From contig NC_061118.1 in assembly GCF_002878395.1 (NCBI RefSeq), positions 131,523,485 to 131,587,484 on the forward strand: a DNA stretch of 64,000 nucleotides, in the 5' to 3' direction. How positions within the stretch are numbered: the stretch's first letter is position 1; each line of letters opens with the position of its first letter. Made by a program: the position numbers and the translations under genes. Shown one piece after another: positions 21,191 to 34,247 of this stretch. The notes under the pieces are model-generated. The model was not told where the DNA came from. It searched no databases and saw only the letters and a program-made list of their open reading frames with translations. This stretch comes from Capsicum annuum (lineage: Eukaryota; Streptophyta; Magnoliopsida; Solanales; Solanaceae).

Positions 21191-23960
21191 TAGAATACCC
21201 CAAAAAATCCAAACCAATATTAGAGCCATGTACCAAGCTCATGCATAGTACATCATGGTTCTTTTATAGTTTTATGAGTAGGTTAGATGTATTTTAAGGC
21301 TTCAAATAACTCTCAGCTATCAGATGAATCAAAACATTCCTTATCGATTGAATTCTTGAGAAGGATATTGGTATAGTCAAATTCAAATGAGCATATCTCT
21401 CATTATTCTTGGAATTTTTGAGCTCATGACCTATCAACAGATATATAATTGAATTAGCTTTCCAACGATACTAATTTCGCCTATATCCGATATTGGAGCA
21501 AAGAGTTATTCCTATTTTACTACAGCATGTCAGGCTGGAAATAGTATGAACACATCGAGGTAGCTTACCACATTTGTGACACCCTATCACGAAGGTCGTC
21601 AGCCATAGGCAGAAACTAGCTCCTAAGTGACGACATTCGTGGTAGCTTATCACCCTTGTGATGCCCTACCACGGAGGTCGTCAGCCTTAGGCAGAAACCA
21701 GCTCCTAAGTGACGACATTCATGGTAGTTTACCACATTTTTGATGGCTTGTCACAAATGTCGTCAGTTATGATTTTTAGCAACTGGAAATTTATTTCATA
21801 AGGGTATTTTAGTCTTTTCCTTTCACCTTCCACGACTTATAACCCTAAAGAGGCATAAATTTTCCCATTTTTCTTTAGTTAAACATATTAAAAACCCTAA
21901 AGATTAGGGTTTCCATCAAACTCATCTCTCAAAAGCAAGATTCAAGCCTTTTTCCAAGATAATTGAGAATTAAGTTTCCCAAATCCAAGAACTCTCCAGC
22001 AAATCATCAAGGTTTCCTTTCTAAGTTATGCGTAGTGTTCATCTATGGATCCAATCCATTCATAGAGCTCAAGAACCATGTTTTAAATATTATTTTGTAA
22101 ACTTTTTGTGGTGATATGAGTATGTACATATTGACGATTGTTGTTAAGTTTCAAGATGATATCTAAGAATGTTTTCATGGAATATATGTGGTGGTTGGTT
22201 GAAAATCATGAATTTTGGGTGGTTTGATATAATGCAAGTATGAAATCCACCTATGCCTTAGAGAATGCATGTAAGTTGTTTGATAAAATGCCTAGGATGC
22301 TAGAAATTCCTATGTATATGATTCCATGCTATCTAAATAACAAGCCCATGTTAGCTATACACTTCAATATGAATTTTCTATGCTATTTATGTATTTCATG
22401 GTGGTGTCATGAAGCATGTATGATGATGGAGATATAAAATATGTACACAAAATATATTCATATTTTCCTACCATGTTGAGATGTTTAATAAACCCATGAA
22501 GCACGTTATCCCCTACTTATGATATTATGAATTGTGGACTCAAATCTTGTGATCAAGTCAGGTCATGTGTGTCAGTTTCCTTCTATCGAGTCCTAGGGGT
22601 ATTCGTACCCAAAAACCATAGTTGTGTGCCTAGAGCCATGACATGTTGTAACGATAATCTCATTCAAGCTATAATCTATAGAACTCAGTCAGTCATGTGA
22701 CTTAGGAAACCTCAGAAATATCATGATCTCAGTTACCTCTCAGATAATAGTACTACTCCGTCAGTTAACTGAAGTCAATTAATCTGTCCATGTACAGTCA
22801 ATTAAATCATGTTTAGTCTCTTCAGATGGGAGTAGAATTTAGCACCGAGTGAACCTAAGGATGGGGACTCACCTACCAGTTTAGGGTGTAATTCTTAACA
22901 GTCATCCTTATGTTCCAGAACTACGTAACCAGCGTAGGTTGAGAAATCATAGCCTGTCAGATTAGGGTTGATGAGGTGGATTAACCTGTTAGTTTAGTGT
23001 CCCACCATTCTCATTTTGAGTACCTGCCAGATAAGGGTCACTCTCAACTATCCTTACCTGTGGCGCGGTATTGACACCCATCCAGTCGAGGCAAAGATTG
23101 GACCCCAGCTTAGCCGTAATGGTATACATGGGGCATGTTGGTTAAACAAGTACCTCCGACAGTTTCAGTATCAGTTTCAATAAAAGAACTCAGACAGTTC
23201 TTCAGATATCAATATACCAGGACTGTTAGATACAGTCAAATTCAGTTATAGCACAAAACTCAAAGAGTTCAACCAGATTCAGGGTTGTCAGATACAGTCA
23301 TCTATGTTATTAGAACTACGATTCCAGCCATGTATTAGCCTACAGATTTAGCCATTACATACTCACGATCTTAGTTACTATGTATGTATGTTTGTACTCT
23401 TACGTTCATATCAGTCAGTCAGTAGTATTATTCATGCATGTAAACCGTTTCCATTAGCCTACCTCACTCGTATACTCAATACTCTAGTTGTACTGACGCA
23501 TTTACACTATGGTGCTTTCTTTTCATGTTACACCATAGGTTTAGAGGCACGATTCCCAGACCAGCAGTAGCAGTCGCATTCAGCATACAGAGTTGCAGTG
23601 AGTCCTCTTCATTCAAGGACGACATTATTTGATTTATTAATTTATTTCTTCAGTTCATTTTTACGAAGTTAGTTGGAGAAATGTTCCTTCAACTCCTTAT
23701 TTTAGACAGTACTTAGAGGCTTTTGGATTTATGCTCAGATTTAGCTTTCAGATTCAGTTTTCAGTTGTTTTGGGTATTTTTCCCCATATGGATGTTATAT
23801 TATTTTAGTTGAACCTTATGGCCTATTGTGCATGTTTTCTACATTATTATGTCATGAATTGAAGTATACAGGTACAGATATTAGTCATGGGTTTTCTTAT
23901 GGTCCCTCGGGGTCATAAGCACCGTGTAGCATTCCGATTCAGAAAATTGGGGCGTAAACA
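21191..23960 (+). repeat. Element C 5' LTR
   Basis: 2770 bases, tagaatacccc (decayed TG start) to gcgtaaaca, immediately before the primer binding site. It contains three 82-bp tandem units at about 21559-21770. It is clearly related to the LTR of element E on the minus strand. Confidence 0.92.
21559..21770 (+). repeat. 82-bp tandem repeats in C 5' LTR (3 units, last partial)
   Basis: The word ggtagcttacc or a close variant starts units at 21559, 21641 and 21723, exactly 82 bases apart. Each unit carries the landmarks gtcgtcagcc and aggcagaaac.agctcctaa, lost in the last partial unit. The position in the front quarter of the LTR would be the U3 (promoter) part. Confidence 0.93.
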
Positions 23961-23963
23961 ATT

Positions 23964-23975
23964 TGGTATCAGAGC
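23964..23975 (+). other. Element C primer binding site (tRNA-Met type)
   Basis: An exact tggtatcagagc, the complement of plant initiator tRNA-Met, three bases after the LTR end. Confidence 0.95.
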
Positions 23976-24164
23976 CTAAGGTTCAATAGAGTCCTAGGAA
24001 GTCTAAAAGCCTCATCTAGTAAAGTCTTGTACATGGGTGTGTTGCGCGCCACATTTATGTACAAAAGGCTATGAGATATTTTAGGAATAGTTCCCTTTCT
24101 TCAGTATTAATGTCGTGCTAGTAAGCATAATTTCAAGTCAGTCTCTCAATCTAATCCACGTCAG

Positions 24165-27100
24165 CATATTTAGTCGAGTTAGAGATGACTGATTTTGATG
24201 TCATTCTCGGCATGGATTATCTTCATTCCTGCTATGCCATATTCGACTGCAAAAATAGGATAGTTCAGTTTCAGTTCTCGAATGAGCCCGTCCTAGAGTA
24301 GAAAGGTAGCACTTCATCTTTCAGGGGTCAGCTTATTTCCAACCTTCAGGCAAGGAAAGTGATTTCTAAGGGGCGTGAGTATCATCTCGTGCATGTTAAG
24401 GATTCCAATTCCAAATCTCCTAGTATCGAATTAGTCCCAGTGGTTAATGAATATTTAGACGTCTTTCCCAAAGATCTTCCAGGCATTCCTTCCGAAAGGG
24501 AAATAGACTTCAGCATATACCTTCTCCCAGATACTCAGCCTATTTATATTTCGTCATACATAATGGCACCAGTAGAACTCAAGGAACTGAAATATCAGTT
24601 GAAAGATCTCTCAAATAAGGGATTCATCATGCCCAGTGTATCCCCATGAGGTGCGCCAGTCTTACTCATGTGCAAGAAAGATGGTTCTCTCCGAATGTGT
24701 ATTGATTACTGTCAGCTCAACAAAGCCGCAGTCAAGAATAGGTATCCGCTGCCTAGGATAGATGAATTGTTTGACCAAATTTAGGGTGCCAGTTATTTCT
24801 CCAAGATAGACCTCAAATCAGGCTATCATTCTCTCAGAGTTAGAGAATATGACATTCCGAAGATAGCTTTTCATACTCGGTATGGTCACTTTGAATTTCT
24901 AGTCATGTCCTTTGGTCTTACCAATTCCCCTGCAGCTTTCATGGACTTGATGAATCGGGTGTTCAAGCAGTACTTGGACACATTCATCATAGTCTTCATA
25001 GATGATATTCTACACATTCATCATAGTCTTCATAGATGATATTCTGGTTTATTCTCGCACAGGGCGTGATCATTCAGACCATTTCATAATTATTCTTCAG
25101 ACTCTCAGGGATCACCAGTTGTTTGCCAAGTTCAGTAAGTGCGGATTTTGGCTAAGATCAGTAGAATTCCTTGGCCACATTATTTTTGGTGATGGAATTA
25201 GAGTAGATCCTCAGAAAATTGAAGCGGTAAGAAATTAGCCTCACCCTATCTCTCCATCAAATATCAGGAGTTTCTTGGGTTTGGCTGGCTATTACTGATG
25301 GTTTGTTGAGGGATTTTCTTCTATTGCATCTCCTATGTCCAGATTGACTCAGAACAATGTCAAGTTTCAGTGGTCAGAACCTTTCGAGAGGAGTTTTCAG
25401 GAGTTGAAGACTCAACTCACCTCAGCTCCAGCTTTAGCACTTCCCGATGGTTCCGATGGATTCGTAGTATATTATGATGCATCCAGAGTAGGTTTAGGTT
25501 GTTTCCTCATGCAGCATGGTAGAGTCATAGCCTACGCCTCCAGACAATTAAAGCCCCATGAGAAGAATTATCCTACTCATGACCTTGTGTTAGCAGCAGT
25601 TGTCTTTGCCTTAAAGATTTGGGGGCATTATCTATACGGTGTTCATGTATACGTCTTCACAGATCATAAGAGCCTTCAGTATGTCTTTTCCCAAAAAGAT
25701 CTCAATCTTCATTAGAGAAGGTGGTTAGAGCTCTTGAAGGATTATGACATGAGTGTCCTTTATCATCCTGGCAAGGCCAATGTAGTGGCCTATGCACTCA
25801 GTAGACTATCCATGGGTAGTGTTTCCCATGTTGACGATAGTAAGAAGAAATTAGCTCAAGAGATTCATCAGCTTGCCAGACTAGGCGTTCACTTAGTCGA
25901 CTCTTCATAGGGTGGTGTATGTGTTCAGATTAGTTCAGAGTCATCTCTAGTTTCTGAGGTAAAAGAGAAGCAAGACAGGGATCCTAGCCTTGTCAAGCTA
26001 AAAGAGTCAATTTAGAGTCAGGAAGTAGAGGTTTTCTCCCAAGAGGGAGATGGTGTTCTTCGTTGTCAGGGTCGTCTGTGTGTTCCCAGTGTAGATGAAT
26101 TGAGGCAGTGAATTCTTATAGAAGAGCATGGTGCGCGATACTCTATTCATCCAGGGGACACTAAGATTTACCACGACTTATGGGAGATCTATTAGTGGAG
26201 TGGGATGAATAGGGATGTTGCAGAGTTTGTGGTTAAGTGCTCTACATGTCAGAAGGTTAAGATAGAGCTTCAGAAACCTAGTGGTTCCATGTAGGAGTTC
26301 ACTATTCCTACTTGAAAGTGGGAAGAAGTAAACATGGACTTCGTGACGGGTTTGCCTACAACACGTCATCAGCATGATTCAGTTTGGGTCATTATAGATA
26401 GAATGACCAAGTCAGCTCATTTCCTTCCAGTTCATACCTCTTACTCAATCGAGGATTATGCCAAACTCTATATCAGGGAGTTGGTCAGATTATATGGTGT
26501 TCCACTATCTATCATCTTAGACAGAGGTACCCAGTTCACCTCTCACTTCTGGAAAGCATTTCGAAAGGGTCTTGGTACCCAAGTTCATCTCAGTAAGCAT
26601 TTCATCCTCAGACAGGTCAAGCAGAAAGGATTATTCAGACCCTAGAAGATATGCTAAGGGCATATAAAATTTATTTCAAGGGAACCTAGGATGACCACTT
26701 GCCTTTGATTGAGTTTGCATACAACAACAGCTATCACTCCAGTATTCAGATGGCTCCATTCGAAGGTTTCTATGGTAGGAGATGCAGGTCTCCGGTCGGT
26801 TGGTTTGAAGCTAGTGAGACCACAGTCATAGGTCATGACTTAGTATTTGATGCCTTAGAGAAAGTTCAGTTAATCAGAGAAAGACTCTGGGCTGCTCAGA
26901 GCCGACAGAAGTCTTATGCGGATGTTAGTAGAAAGGATCTCAAATTTGAGGTCGGTGACTATGTCTATCTCAAGATCTCTCCCATGAAGGGAGTGAAGAT
27001 ATTTGGCAAGAAGGGAAAGCTCAGTCCCCAATATGTCAGTCCCTTCAGGATTCTCAGTCGCTTCGGCATGGTAACCTATGAGCTCAAGTTGCCTTCAGAT

Positions 27101-27388
27101 CTAGCCTCATTTCATCCAGTCTTCCATGTCTCTTTGCTCAAGAAGTTCATAGGTGACCCAGCAGTTATAGTCCCTATTTAGAGCATTGACATTCAGAATA
27201 GCCTCTCTTATGAAGAGATTCCAGTCGAAATCCTCAACTATCAGACTCGTAGGCTGAGGAACAAAGAAGTCCCTCTAGTCAAGGTTCTTTGGCGGAATCA
27301 ATTCATGGAGGGAGCTACTTAGGAAGCAGAAGCAGACATGCAAACCAAGTACCCTCGTCTTTTGTCCGCTAATTCAGACTTAGATTAA
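24165..27388 (+). pseudogene. Element C pol: protease end, RT, RNase H, integrase, chromodomain
   Basis: The frame enters in the middle of protease (LVELEMTDFDVILGMDYLH, about 24173-24230). RT follows from about 24440 (VVNEYLDVFPKDLPG) to 25240, with catalytic FIDD encoded at about 24993-25005. RNase H (25335-25715) keeps its first aspartate ([10 protein letters not shown]) and has the [10 protein letters not shown] motif. Integrase has an H-H-C-C domain (about 26120-26280) and a core with IDR and LDRGTQF (26334-26600); a frameshift near 26600 hits the region of the catalytic glutamate. The C-terminal part and chromodomain run 26699-27388 (GDYVYLKISPMKG, then VKVLWRNQFMEG). A 34-bp tandem duplication at 24978-25045 shifts the RT frame. 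There are also several stops. Confidence 0.92.
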
Positions 27389-27662
27389 GGTAACCATTTT
27401 CCTTAAGCTTATTTAGTTAAATTTCAAAATTCCAGTATAAAATTGGTATCGAGTATCAGTGCATAGCTTATCATGCATTCACGAGTTCAGCTTTCAGTCA
27501 TCCATCAGATATGCATGTTCAGTTAGGCTATATTCAATTTAGAATTCAATTTAGTCCTAAAATCATGTGCCAATTGAGCATGATCAGTGTATGCATCGTT
27601 TATGTTTTCTCCCCTCTCAAGCAGTCATCATTCAAGGCCGAATGTTTCCAAGGGAGAGATAT

Positions 27663-30533
27663 TGTAATACCCCAAAAAAATCCAAACCACTATTAGAGCC
27701 ATGTACCAAGCTCATGCATAGTACATTATGGTTCTTTTATAGTTTTATGAGTAGGTTAGATGAATATTAAGGCTTCAAATAACTCCCAGTTATTAGATGA
27801 ATCAAAACATTCCTTACCAATTGAATTCTTGAGAAGGAAATTGGTATAGTCAACTTTAAATGAGCATATCTCTCATTATACTTAGAATTTTTGAGATCAT
27901 GACCTATAAACATATATATAATTGAATTTTCTTTTCAACGATACAAATTTTGCCTAAATTCGATATTGGAGCAATGAGTTATTCCTATTTTACTCCAGCA
28001 TGTCAGGCTGGAAACAGTGTGATGACATTCGTGGTAGCTTACCACATTTGTGACGCCCTATCACGAAGGTCATCAGCCTTAGGCAGAAACTAGCTCCTAA
28101 GTGATGACATTCTTGGAATCTTACCACACTTGTGATGCCCTACCACGAAGGTCGTCAGCCTTAGGCAGAAACCAGCTCCTAAGTAACGATATTCGTGGTA
28201 GCTTACCACACTTGTGATGCCCTACCACAAAGGTCGTCAGCCTTAGGCAGAAACCAGCTCTGAAATGACAACATTCGTGGCAGCTTACCACATTTTTGAT
28301 GCCTTGTCACAAATATAGTCAGCTTTGATTTTCAGCAACTGGGAATTTATTTCATAAGGGTATTTCGGTCTTTTTCTTTACCTTCCACGACTTATAACCC
28401 TAAAGAGGCATAAATTTTCCTATTTTTCTTCAGTTAAGCATCTTAAAAACCCTTTCTTATGCTCTCAACCATAAGATTAGGGTTTTCATCAAACTCATCT
28501 CTCAAAAGCAAAATTCAAGCCTTTTTCCAAGATAATTGAGAATTAAGTTTCCCAAATCCAAGAACTCTCCAGCAAATCATCAAGGTTTCCTTTCTAAGGT
28601 ATGCGTAGTGTTCATCTATGGATCCAATCCGTTCATAGATCTCAAGAACCATGTTTTAAATATTATTTTGTAAACTTTTTATGGTGATATGAGATATACA
28701 TGTTGACGATTGTTGTTTAAGTTTCAAGATGATATCTAAGAATGTTTTCATGGAATATATGTGGTTGTTGGTTTAAAATCATGAATTTTGGGTGGTTTGA
28801 TATAATGCAAGTGTGAAATCCACCTATGCCTTAGAGAATGCATGTATGGAGTTTGATAAAATGCCTAGAATGCTAGAAATTCTTATGTACATGATTCCAT
28901 GCTATCTAAATAACAAGTTCATGTTAGCAATACACTTCAATATGAATTTCCATGATATTTATGTATTTTATGGTGGTATCATGAAGCATGTATGATAATG
29001 GAGATATACAATATGTACACGAAATATATCCATGTTTTTCTACCATGTTGAGATGTTGAATAAACCCATGAAGCACGTTATCCCCTACTTATGATATTAT
29101 GAATTGTGGACTCAAATCTTGTGATCAAGTCAGGTCATGTGTGTTACTTTTCTTCTATCGAGTCCTAGGGGTATTCGTACCCAAAAAATATAGTTGTGTG
29201 CCTAGAGCCATGACATGTTGTCACGATAATCTCATTCAAGCTATAATCTATAGAACTCAGTCAGTCATGTAACTTAGGAAACCTCAGAAATATCATGATC
29301 TCAGTTACCTCTCAGATAATAGTACTACTTCGTCAGTTAACTGAAGTCGATTAATCTGTCCATGTACAGTCAGTTGAATCATTTTTAGTCTTTTTATATG
29401 GGAGTAGAAGTTAGCACCGAATGAACCCAAGGATGGGGACTCACCTATCAGTTTAGTGTGTGATTCTTAGCAGTCATCCTTGTGTTCTAGAACTACGTAG
29501 CCAGCGTAGGTTGAGATATCGTAGCCTGTCATATTAGGGTTGATAAGGTGTCTTAACCTGTTAGTTTAGGGTCCCACCGTTCTCACTTTGAGTACCTACC
29601 AGATAAGGGTCACTCACAACTGTCCTTCCTAGTGGTGCGGTATTGACACCCCTCTAGTCGGGGCAGAGATTGGACCCCATCTTAGCTGTAATAGTATATA
29701 TGGGGAATGTCAGTTAAACAACTACCTCCCACAGTTTCAGTATCAATCTCAGTAAAAGAACTCAGGCAGTTCTTCAGATATCAGTATACCAGGACTGTTA
29801 GATACAGTCAAATTTAGTTATAGCACGGAACTCAGAGAGTTCAACCAGATTCAGGGCTATCAAATACAGTCATCCATGTTATCAGAACTACGGTTCCAGC
29901 TATGTATTAGCGTACAGATTTATCCATTACGTACTCATGATCTTAGTTACTATGTATGTATGTTTGCACTCTTACGTTCATATCAGTCAGTCAGTAGTAT
30001 TATTCATGCATGTAAACCCTTTGCATTAGCCTACCTCACTCATATACTAAGTAATCCAGTTGTACTGACGTATTTGCACTATAGTTCTTTCTTTTCATGC
30101 TACACCATAGGTTTAGAGGCACAAGTCCCAAACCAGCAGTAGCAGTCGTATTCAGCAGACAGAGTTGCTGTGAGTCCTCTTCATTCGAGGACGACATTAT
30201 TTGATTTATTCATTTAGTTGTTCAGTTCAATTTTATGGAGTTAATTGGAGACATGTTCCTTCAACTCCTTATTTCAGAAAGTACTTAGAGGCTTTCGGAT
30301 TTATGCTCAGATTTTAGCTTTCACATTTAGTTTTCAGTTGTTTTGGGTATTTTTTGCCCATATGGATGTTATATTATTTCAGTTGAACCTTATGTCCTAT
30401 TGTCCAAGTTTTCCTCATTATTATGTCATGAATTACAGTATACAGGTACAGATATCAGTCATGGGTTAGCTTGTGGTCCCTCGGGGTCATAAGCATCGTG
30501 TAGAATTCCAATTTAGAAAATCATGGCATTACA
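27663..30533 (+). repeat. Element C 3' LTR
   Basis: 2871 bases, tgtaatacccc to ggcattaca, then target duplication tttac. It is about 100 bases longer than the 5' LTR, of which 82 are an extra tandem unit. Confidence 0.92.
28033..28325 (+). repeat. 82-bp tandem repeats in C 3' LTR (4 units, last partial)
   Basis: Units start at 28033, 28115, 28197 and 28279, each exactly 82 bases apart, with the same landmarks as in the 5' LTR. Confidence 0.93.
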
Positions 30534-30538
30534 TTTAC

Positions 30539-31819
30539 AAGTTTCAAATCAAGTGGAAACAACTGAAAAAGGCTCATAAATGACCATGGACGCACAAGAT
30601 GTAAGCTAGACGAATTTGGACCCCCAAAAAGTATAAGGAGTGTGTGGACTATAAAGGTAGCCAATAGATGAGTTCAAAACATTACTGCATTCAGCAGAGG
30701 CCCAGGTTTCTAACCATATGGCGTGTGTAGCTTATATTGGAGTTTAAGGAGGCCTCGTTTCGCATTAAAATCGCGAACAACCACTGGAATTTGACAGATT
30801 TTTTGACAATTATAAATTTACATGTCATCGCATTGCGCCGATGCCTAAAATTGGTATAATTCTGCCCAGCTGAAAGAAAACAGCGTGGAAATCCAATCCA
30901 AGTCTATTTATGACTTGTATACGATAAATATAACGTCCCAAACTCTATTTTAATCATCTTGGAACACCCTAGATCACTTGTGACAACATTAGAGGCCACC
31001 ACAACTTCTTTTTAGGTTTTTATTTCTTCAATTTAGCTTCTTCTTTTTTTATGGTTTAATCATTCATACAATTGATTGGATATTAATTATGGCTATGAAT
31101 GGCTAAAAATTCCCTTTCCGGGGTTAAAGCCAAGAACATGAGTACTATTATTTTGTATTAAATTCGTTTAATTTTGCTTATCATATTTGGTTGCTTGTTT
31201 ATTTTTGTTTTAATTATTTTTTGGATTGATCACCCATAAAATACATATATTGTCAACCTTTTGATCTCGGGTGAGAGAATAGGGAGATAGTACATGGAAA
31301 TAAATAAATTTGGGTTTTTATTCTTTTATGAAATAAAAAATTAAAGTTAGCATCTAGGACAGGGATGTACTTAGATGCCTTACGTAATTCATATGTAGGA
31401 TGATAGCTTTAATTAACTTAATTGAATTATTACATCCCTGCTCAATGATGTAGTTGTAATATACATATTAGTTAAAAGATTAGAATTTTGGAAACCATGA
31501 TCATGCAATTAACCCTATAAATCAACAACCAAGATACGCAAGTTAGCGAAGGAAATTCAAAAACTTAGTATGATTGTTCGAAATGCTTTAACCCTGGACT
31601 TTTCTCCATTGATTGTCCAAAGAATTTTATTTTACGCATTGTTTATTTAATTTTTAGTTTAAAATTATTCAAAACTCTTCGTGTTTATTTTTTTTCTCTT
31701 AATTAGTTAGACTAGAATTAGGGAGGCGGCGAACGTAAGTTCCTGAGAGATTGATACTTGGGCTTCCTTGAAGCCACTATATTACTTGATAAGACCACGT
31801 ACACTTGCGTATGCGCTTG
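30539..31819 (+). repeat. Element B 5' LTR, right part
   Basis: Resumes at aagtttcaaatcaagtgg and matches the 3' LTR from about 34750 (aagcttcaaatcaagtg) to gcgcttg at 31819. The final roughly ten bases of the LTR (gccactgtca in the 3' copy) and the primer binding site are missing, so a small deletion has removed the LTR/internal boundary. Confidence 0.88.
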
Positions 31820-32570
31820 TTTTTCTATATTAAGTTGTAAATAGCTTTTGTTGAGTTTCTTTTTATTTTTTTATTTATATTCTTCTCACTCTTCTCGAGA
31901 TGTTAGTCTGGGATAGATGGTTTTCGAGTGATGAAAATTCTTGTTATTTTTGTGGAGGACACCACTTTATGGCTTATTGTATAGATTTTTATGAAAGTAC
32001 GTGGACGGAACCTTCACAATATGATGCAGATAATTTGAGAAAGTCTGATTACTCAAAAACTGATATTGTGCAAATTATTAAGAAGACACCACTGTCACCA
32101 TGTCTACAGTGGCTAAGCAAAGAAATAATGGGGAGGATATTAGCCAATGTGTAGATCAAACACAAGAATCGCAGCCACTTGACTTTCATCTTAATCTTGA
32201 GACTAAAATTTAGATGGTGAATAAAAGTTAGTGTGTAGTAGATTGTGTAAATTATGAAGTAGGATTTCTTGGGCTGCATTCGAAACACTTTTCTACATTA
32301 TGTTTAGATGATGTCTTGTCTGTGGAGTCATCTAAAATAGTAGAAGAGTGTGAAGATGAGGAAGAAGAATCCTATATTCTTGATTTTACACCAGATTAGA
32401 AACATAAAAACACACCTCACTTGAAGGCCGAGTGGTTTGCCATGCATATTCTATTACTCGGTTTATTATTTTTGTACCACCACCCTATGAATGAGGCAAA
32501 AACATGGATGCAAAATTGGAGGTGAAATTTATATCCTCAAGGTGGAGGAAAAAACATGATTGGGTTATGC
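31820..32570 (+). pseudogene. Element B internal remnant with zinc knuckle
   Basis: From about 31900 a frame begins MLVWDRWFSSDENSCYFCGG. It contains C-x2-C-x3-H-x4-C (CYFCGGHHFMAYC, about 31950-31990), the spacing seen in Athila gag zinc knuckles. After stops the translation continues with an acidic block (VEECEDEEEESYILDFTPD, about 32338-32395) and a short NTPHLKAEWFAMH stretch. I do not recognise the acidic part. It may be a remnant of an accessory reading frame carried by these non-autonomous elements. Confidence 0.5.
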
Positions 32571-34247
32571 CGCGACACTAAATTAGGCACTTCTTGGGAG
32601 GCAACCCAAGGTAAGTAGATTTTATTTTCAGTTTTTTTGTTTTTATTTCACATAGTTTTTGTTTTCAGTTGAGTCACAGTTTGATGGGAAGTCTGAGTAC
32701 CATAAACTTGAGCTTGAAGCATGGCAAAGATTGAATATGGGATCCCATGGATCTCCTTTATATGTGAAGATGCTACTAGCTAGGCCTACAGGTCTCAGGG
32801 GGTATTTCTATCTTTCTACTTTTAAATTCACTTTGGGGACAAAGTATAATTTTAAGTGTGGGGCGGGGAAATTACCAAATTTTGGCTCAATTTAAAAACT
32901 TTTAGGTTAGGAATGAGTTATATATTCTTATTGGTGATATTTTTTTATTACATGGTGCAAGTGGGTTTGTTGGTAAAAGCATGTTGAATTGAGTGAATTG
33001 CTATCTTTAGAGACTCTTAGGCTCAAGTTTGTGACTCTAGTTTTGTGGCTTAAATTTGAATTTATTCTATTGTTGGTTAGGATTCTATGATGATCCTATT
33101 GAGTTGACCATGTGCCATGTGCATGTGAGATTTTTGTATATTCCTTGTTGCATGTAATGTCTAGAACTTGCCCGGTGTATGTGTAAAGCAAAATAAAGAA
33201 TGTGAGTTTAGAAAATGATATAGGAATTTCTTTTATAGCCTTGTTTTTACCTTATTTTAGACCTACCCTTGTGCATTATCCTAGTTAAACCCCATTGAGC
33301 CTTTAGCTTTTTCTTTAGTAGTTTCATATGTAGCCTAATCCCATCTTTGATAGATCTTAATTTGATCCAAAAAGCTCCTAAGTGCTTTAATTAAAAAATT
33401 AAATTAGAAAAGAGTTTAAGAAATTAAAGAAGAGAAAGGTGAAATTGATTCCCTAAGGTAATAGTTATTGGTGTTTATAATTGATGTGTGGTGTATTGAT
33501 GTGGTATAAATAATGTTAGAAATATTTCCATGATTGTGAAAAAGAGAGAAAAATTGATTCTTGTGGTAGTAAACTATGTGTCCACCAAGTGTTTGTGAAA
33601 ATGCTTAAAAGAGATGGGGCAAAAATAAAAGGTATGGGTGTATGGAAAAGGTGAAATTTGGCTCTTGGAGATTTGTTTTTAATGAATAATGTAGTGTATG
33701 AAAGTGCTTAGAGAGGTTAATCACTATTCCCAAATACTTCCTACCCATCCCTTAGCCTACATTACAACCCAGAAAAGTCCTAATTGATCCTAAGTTTTAC
33801 ATTCGACTATTAGTGTAGCATTACACTAAGGGAAAGCCTATGGTTCATCATTTGTAACTTTTGAATTCTATATGAGAGTGAGTGTAATTTGATTCCTATA
33901 CCCATCATGTTATGAATTGCGTAATTTTGAGTGATTATGGGTAACTCTCTTGTTATACGGGGCATATGTTTGATGAATATGGGTGATTTGTATGTGTCCT
34001 TAACTAAATAATATGCATGACTTTGCCATGTATTGGGTCAATTCTTGAGAATAGGATGTTTTGGAGTAGTGTTCTTGATCGTTCAATTGTATATAACACG
34101 CTTAGTATTGTAAACTTGTATTCCATGTAGTCATTGTAGTGCTAGCTTGAATTTCTTGCATGTAGTAGAAGTGAGGAGTCTCTTCAACTCATGGTGTTTA
34201 TAGTTTAGAGTGTTTTGAGGACGAACAAGGTTTCAAGTGTGGGGTGG
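32571..34247 (+). other. Element B 3' internal non-coding region
   Basis: Opens with gccgcgacactaaattagg and the gggaggcaacccaagg block shared with the minus-strand 3' region of element H (about 5260-5320). Similarity to H continues through about 33470. The stretch ends in a purine-rich tract (gtgtggggtgg, 34237-34247) that serves as polypurine tract for the 3' LTR. No coding signal is seen. Confidence 0.7.

Larger units (their letters stand above)
21191..30533 (+). mobile_element. Gypsy chromovirus-like element C (innermost), gag deleted
   Basis: Inserted in the 5' LTR of B with exact target duplication tttac (21186-21190 and 30534-30538). It has 5' LTR 21191-23960, primer binding site, pol, polypurine tract (ccaagggagagata, 27649-27662) and 3' LTR 27663-30533. 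It is the same lineage as A by pol and by leader, with a different LTR. Gag and the front of protease are absent. As the last arrival in the nest its pol is less eroded than that of A, although still broken. Confidence 0.92.

Noticed and set aside
21559..28325. CRISPR-like array
   Set aside because: The 82-bp units are contiguous tandem repeats without variable spacers and lie in LTRs of a plant retrotransposon.
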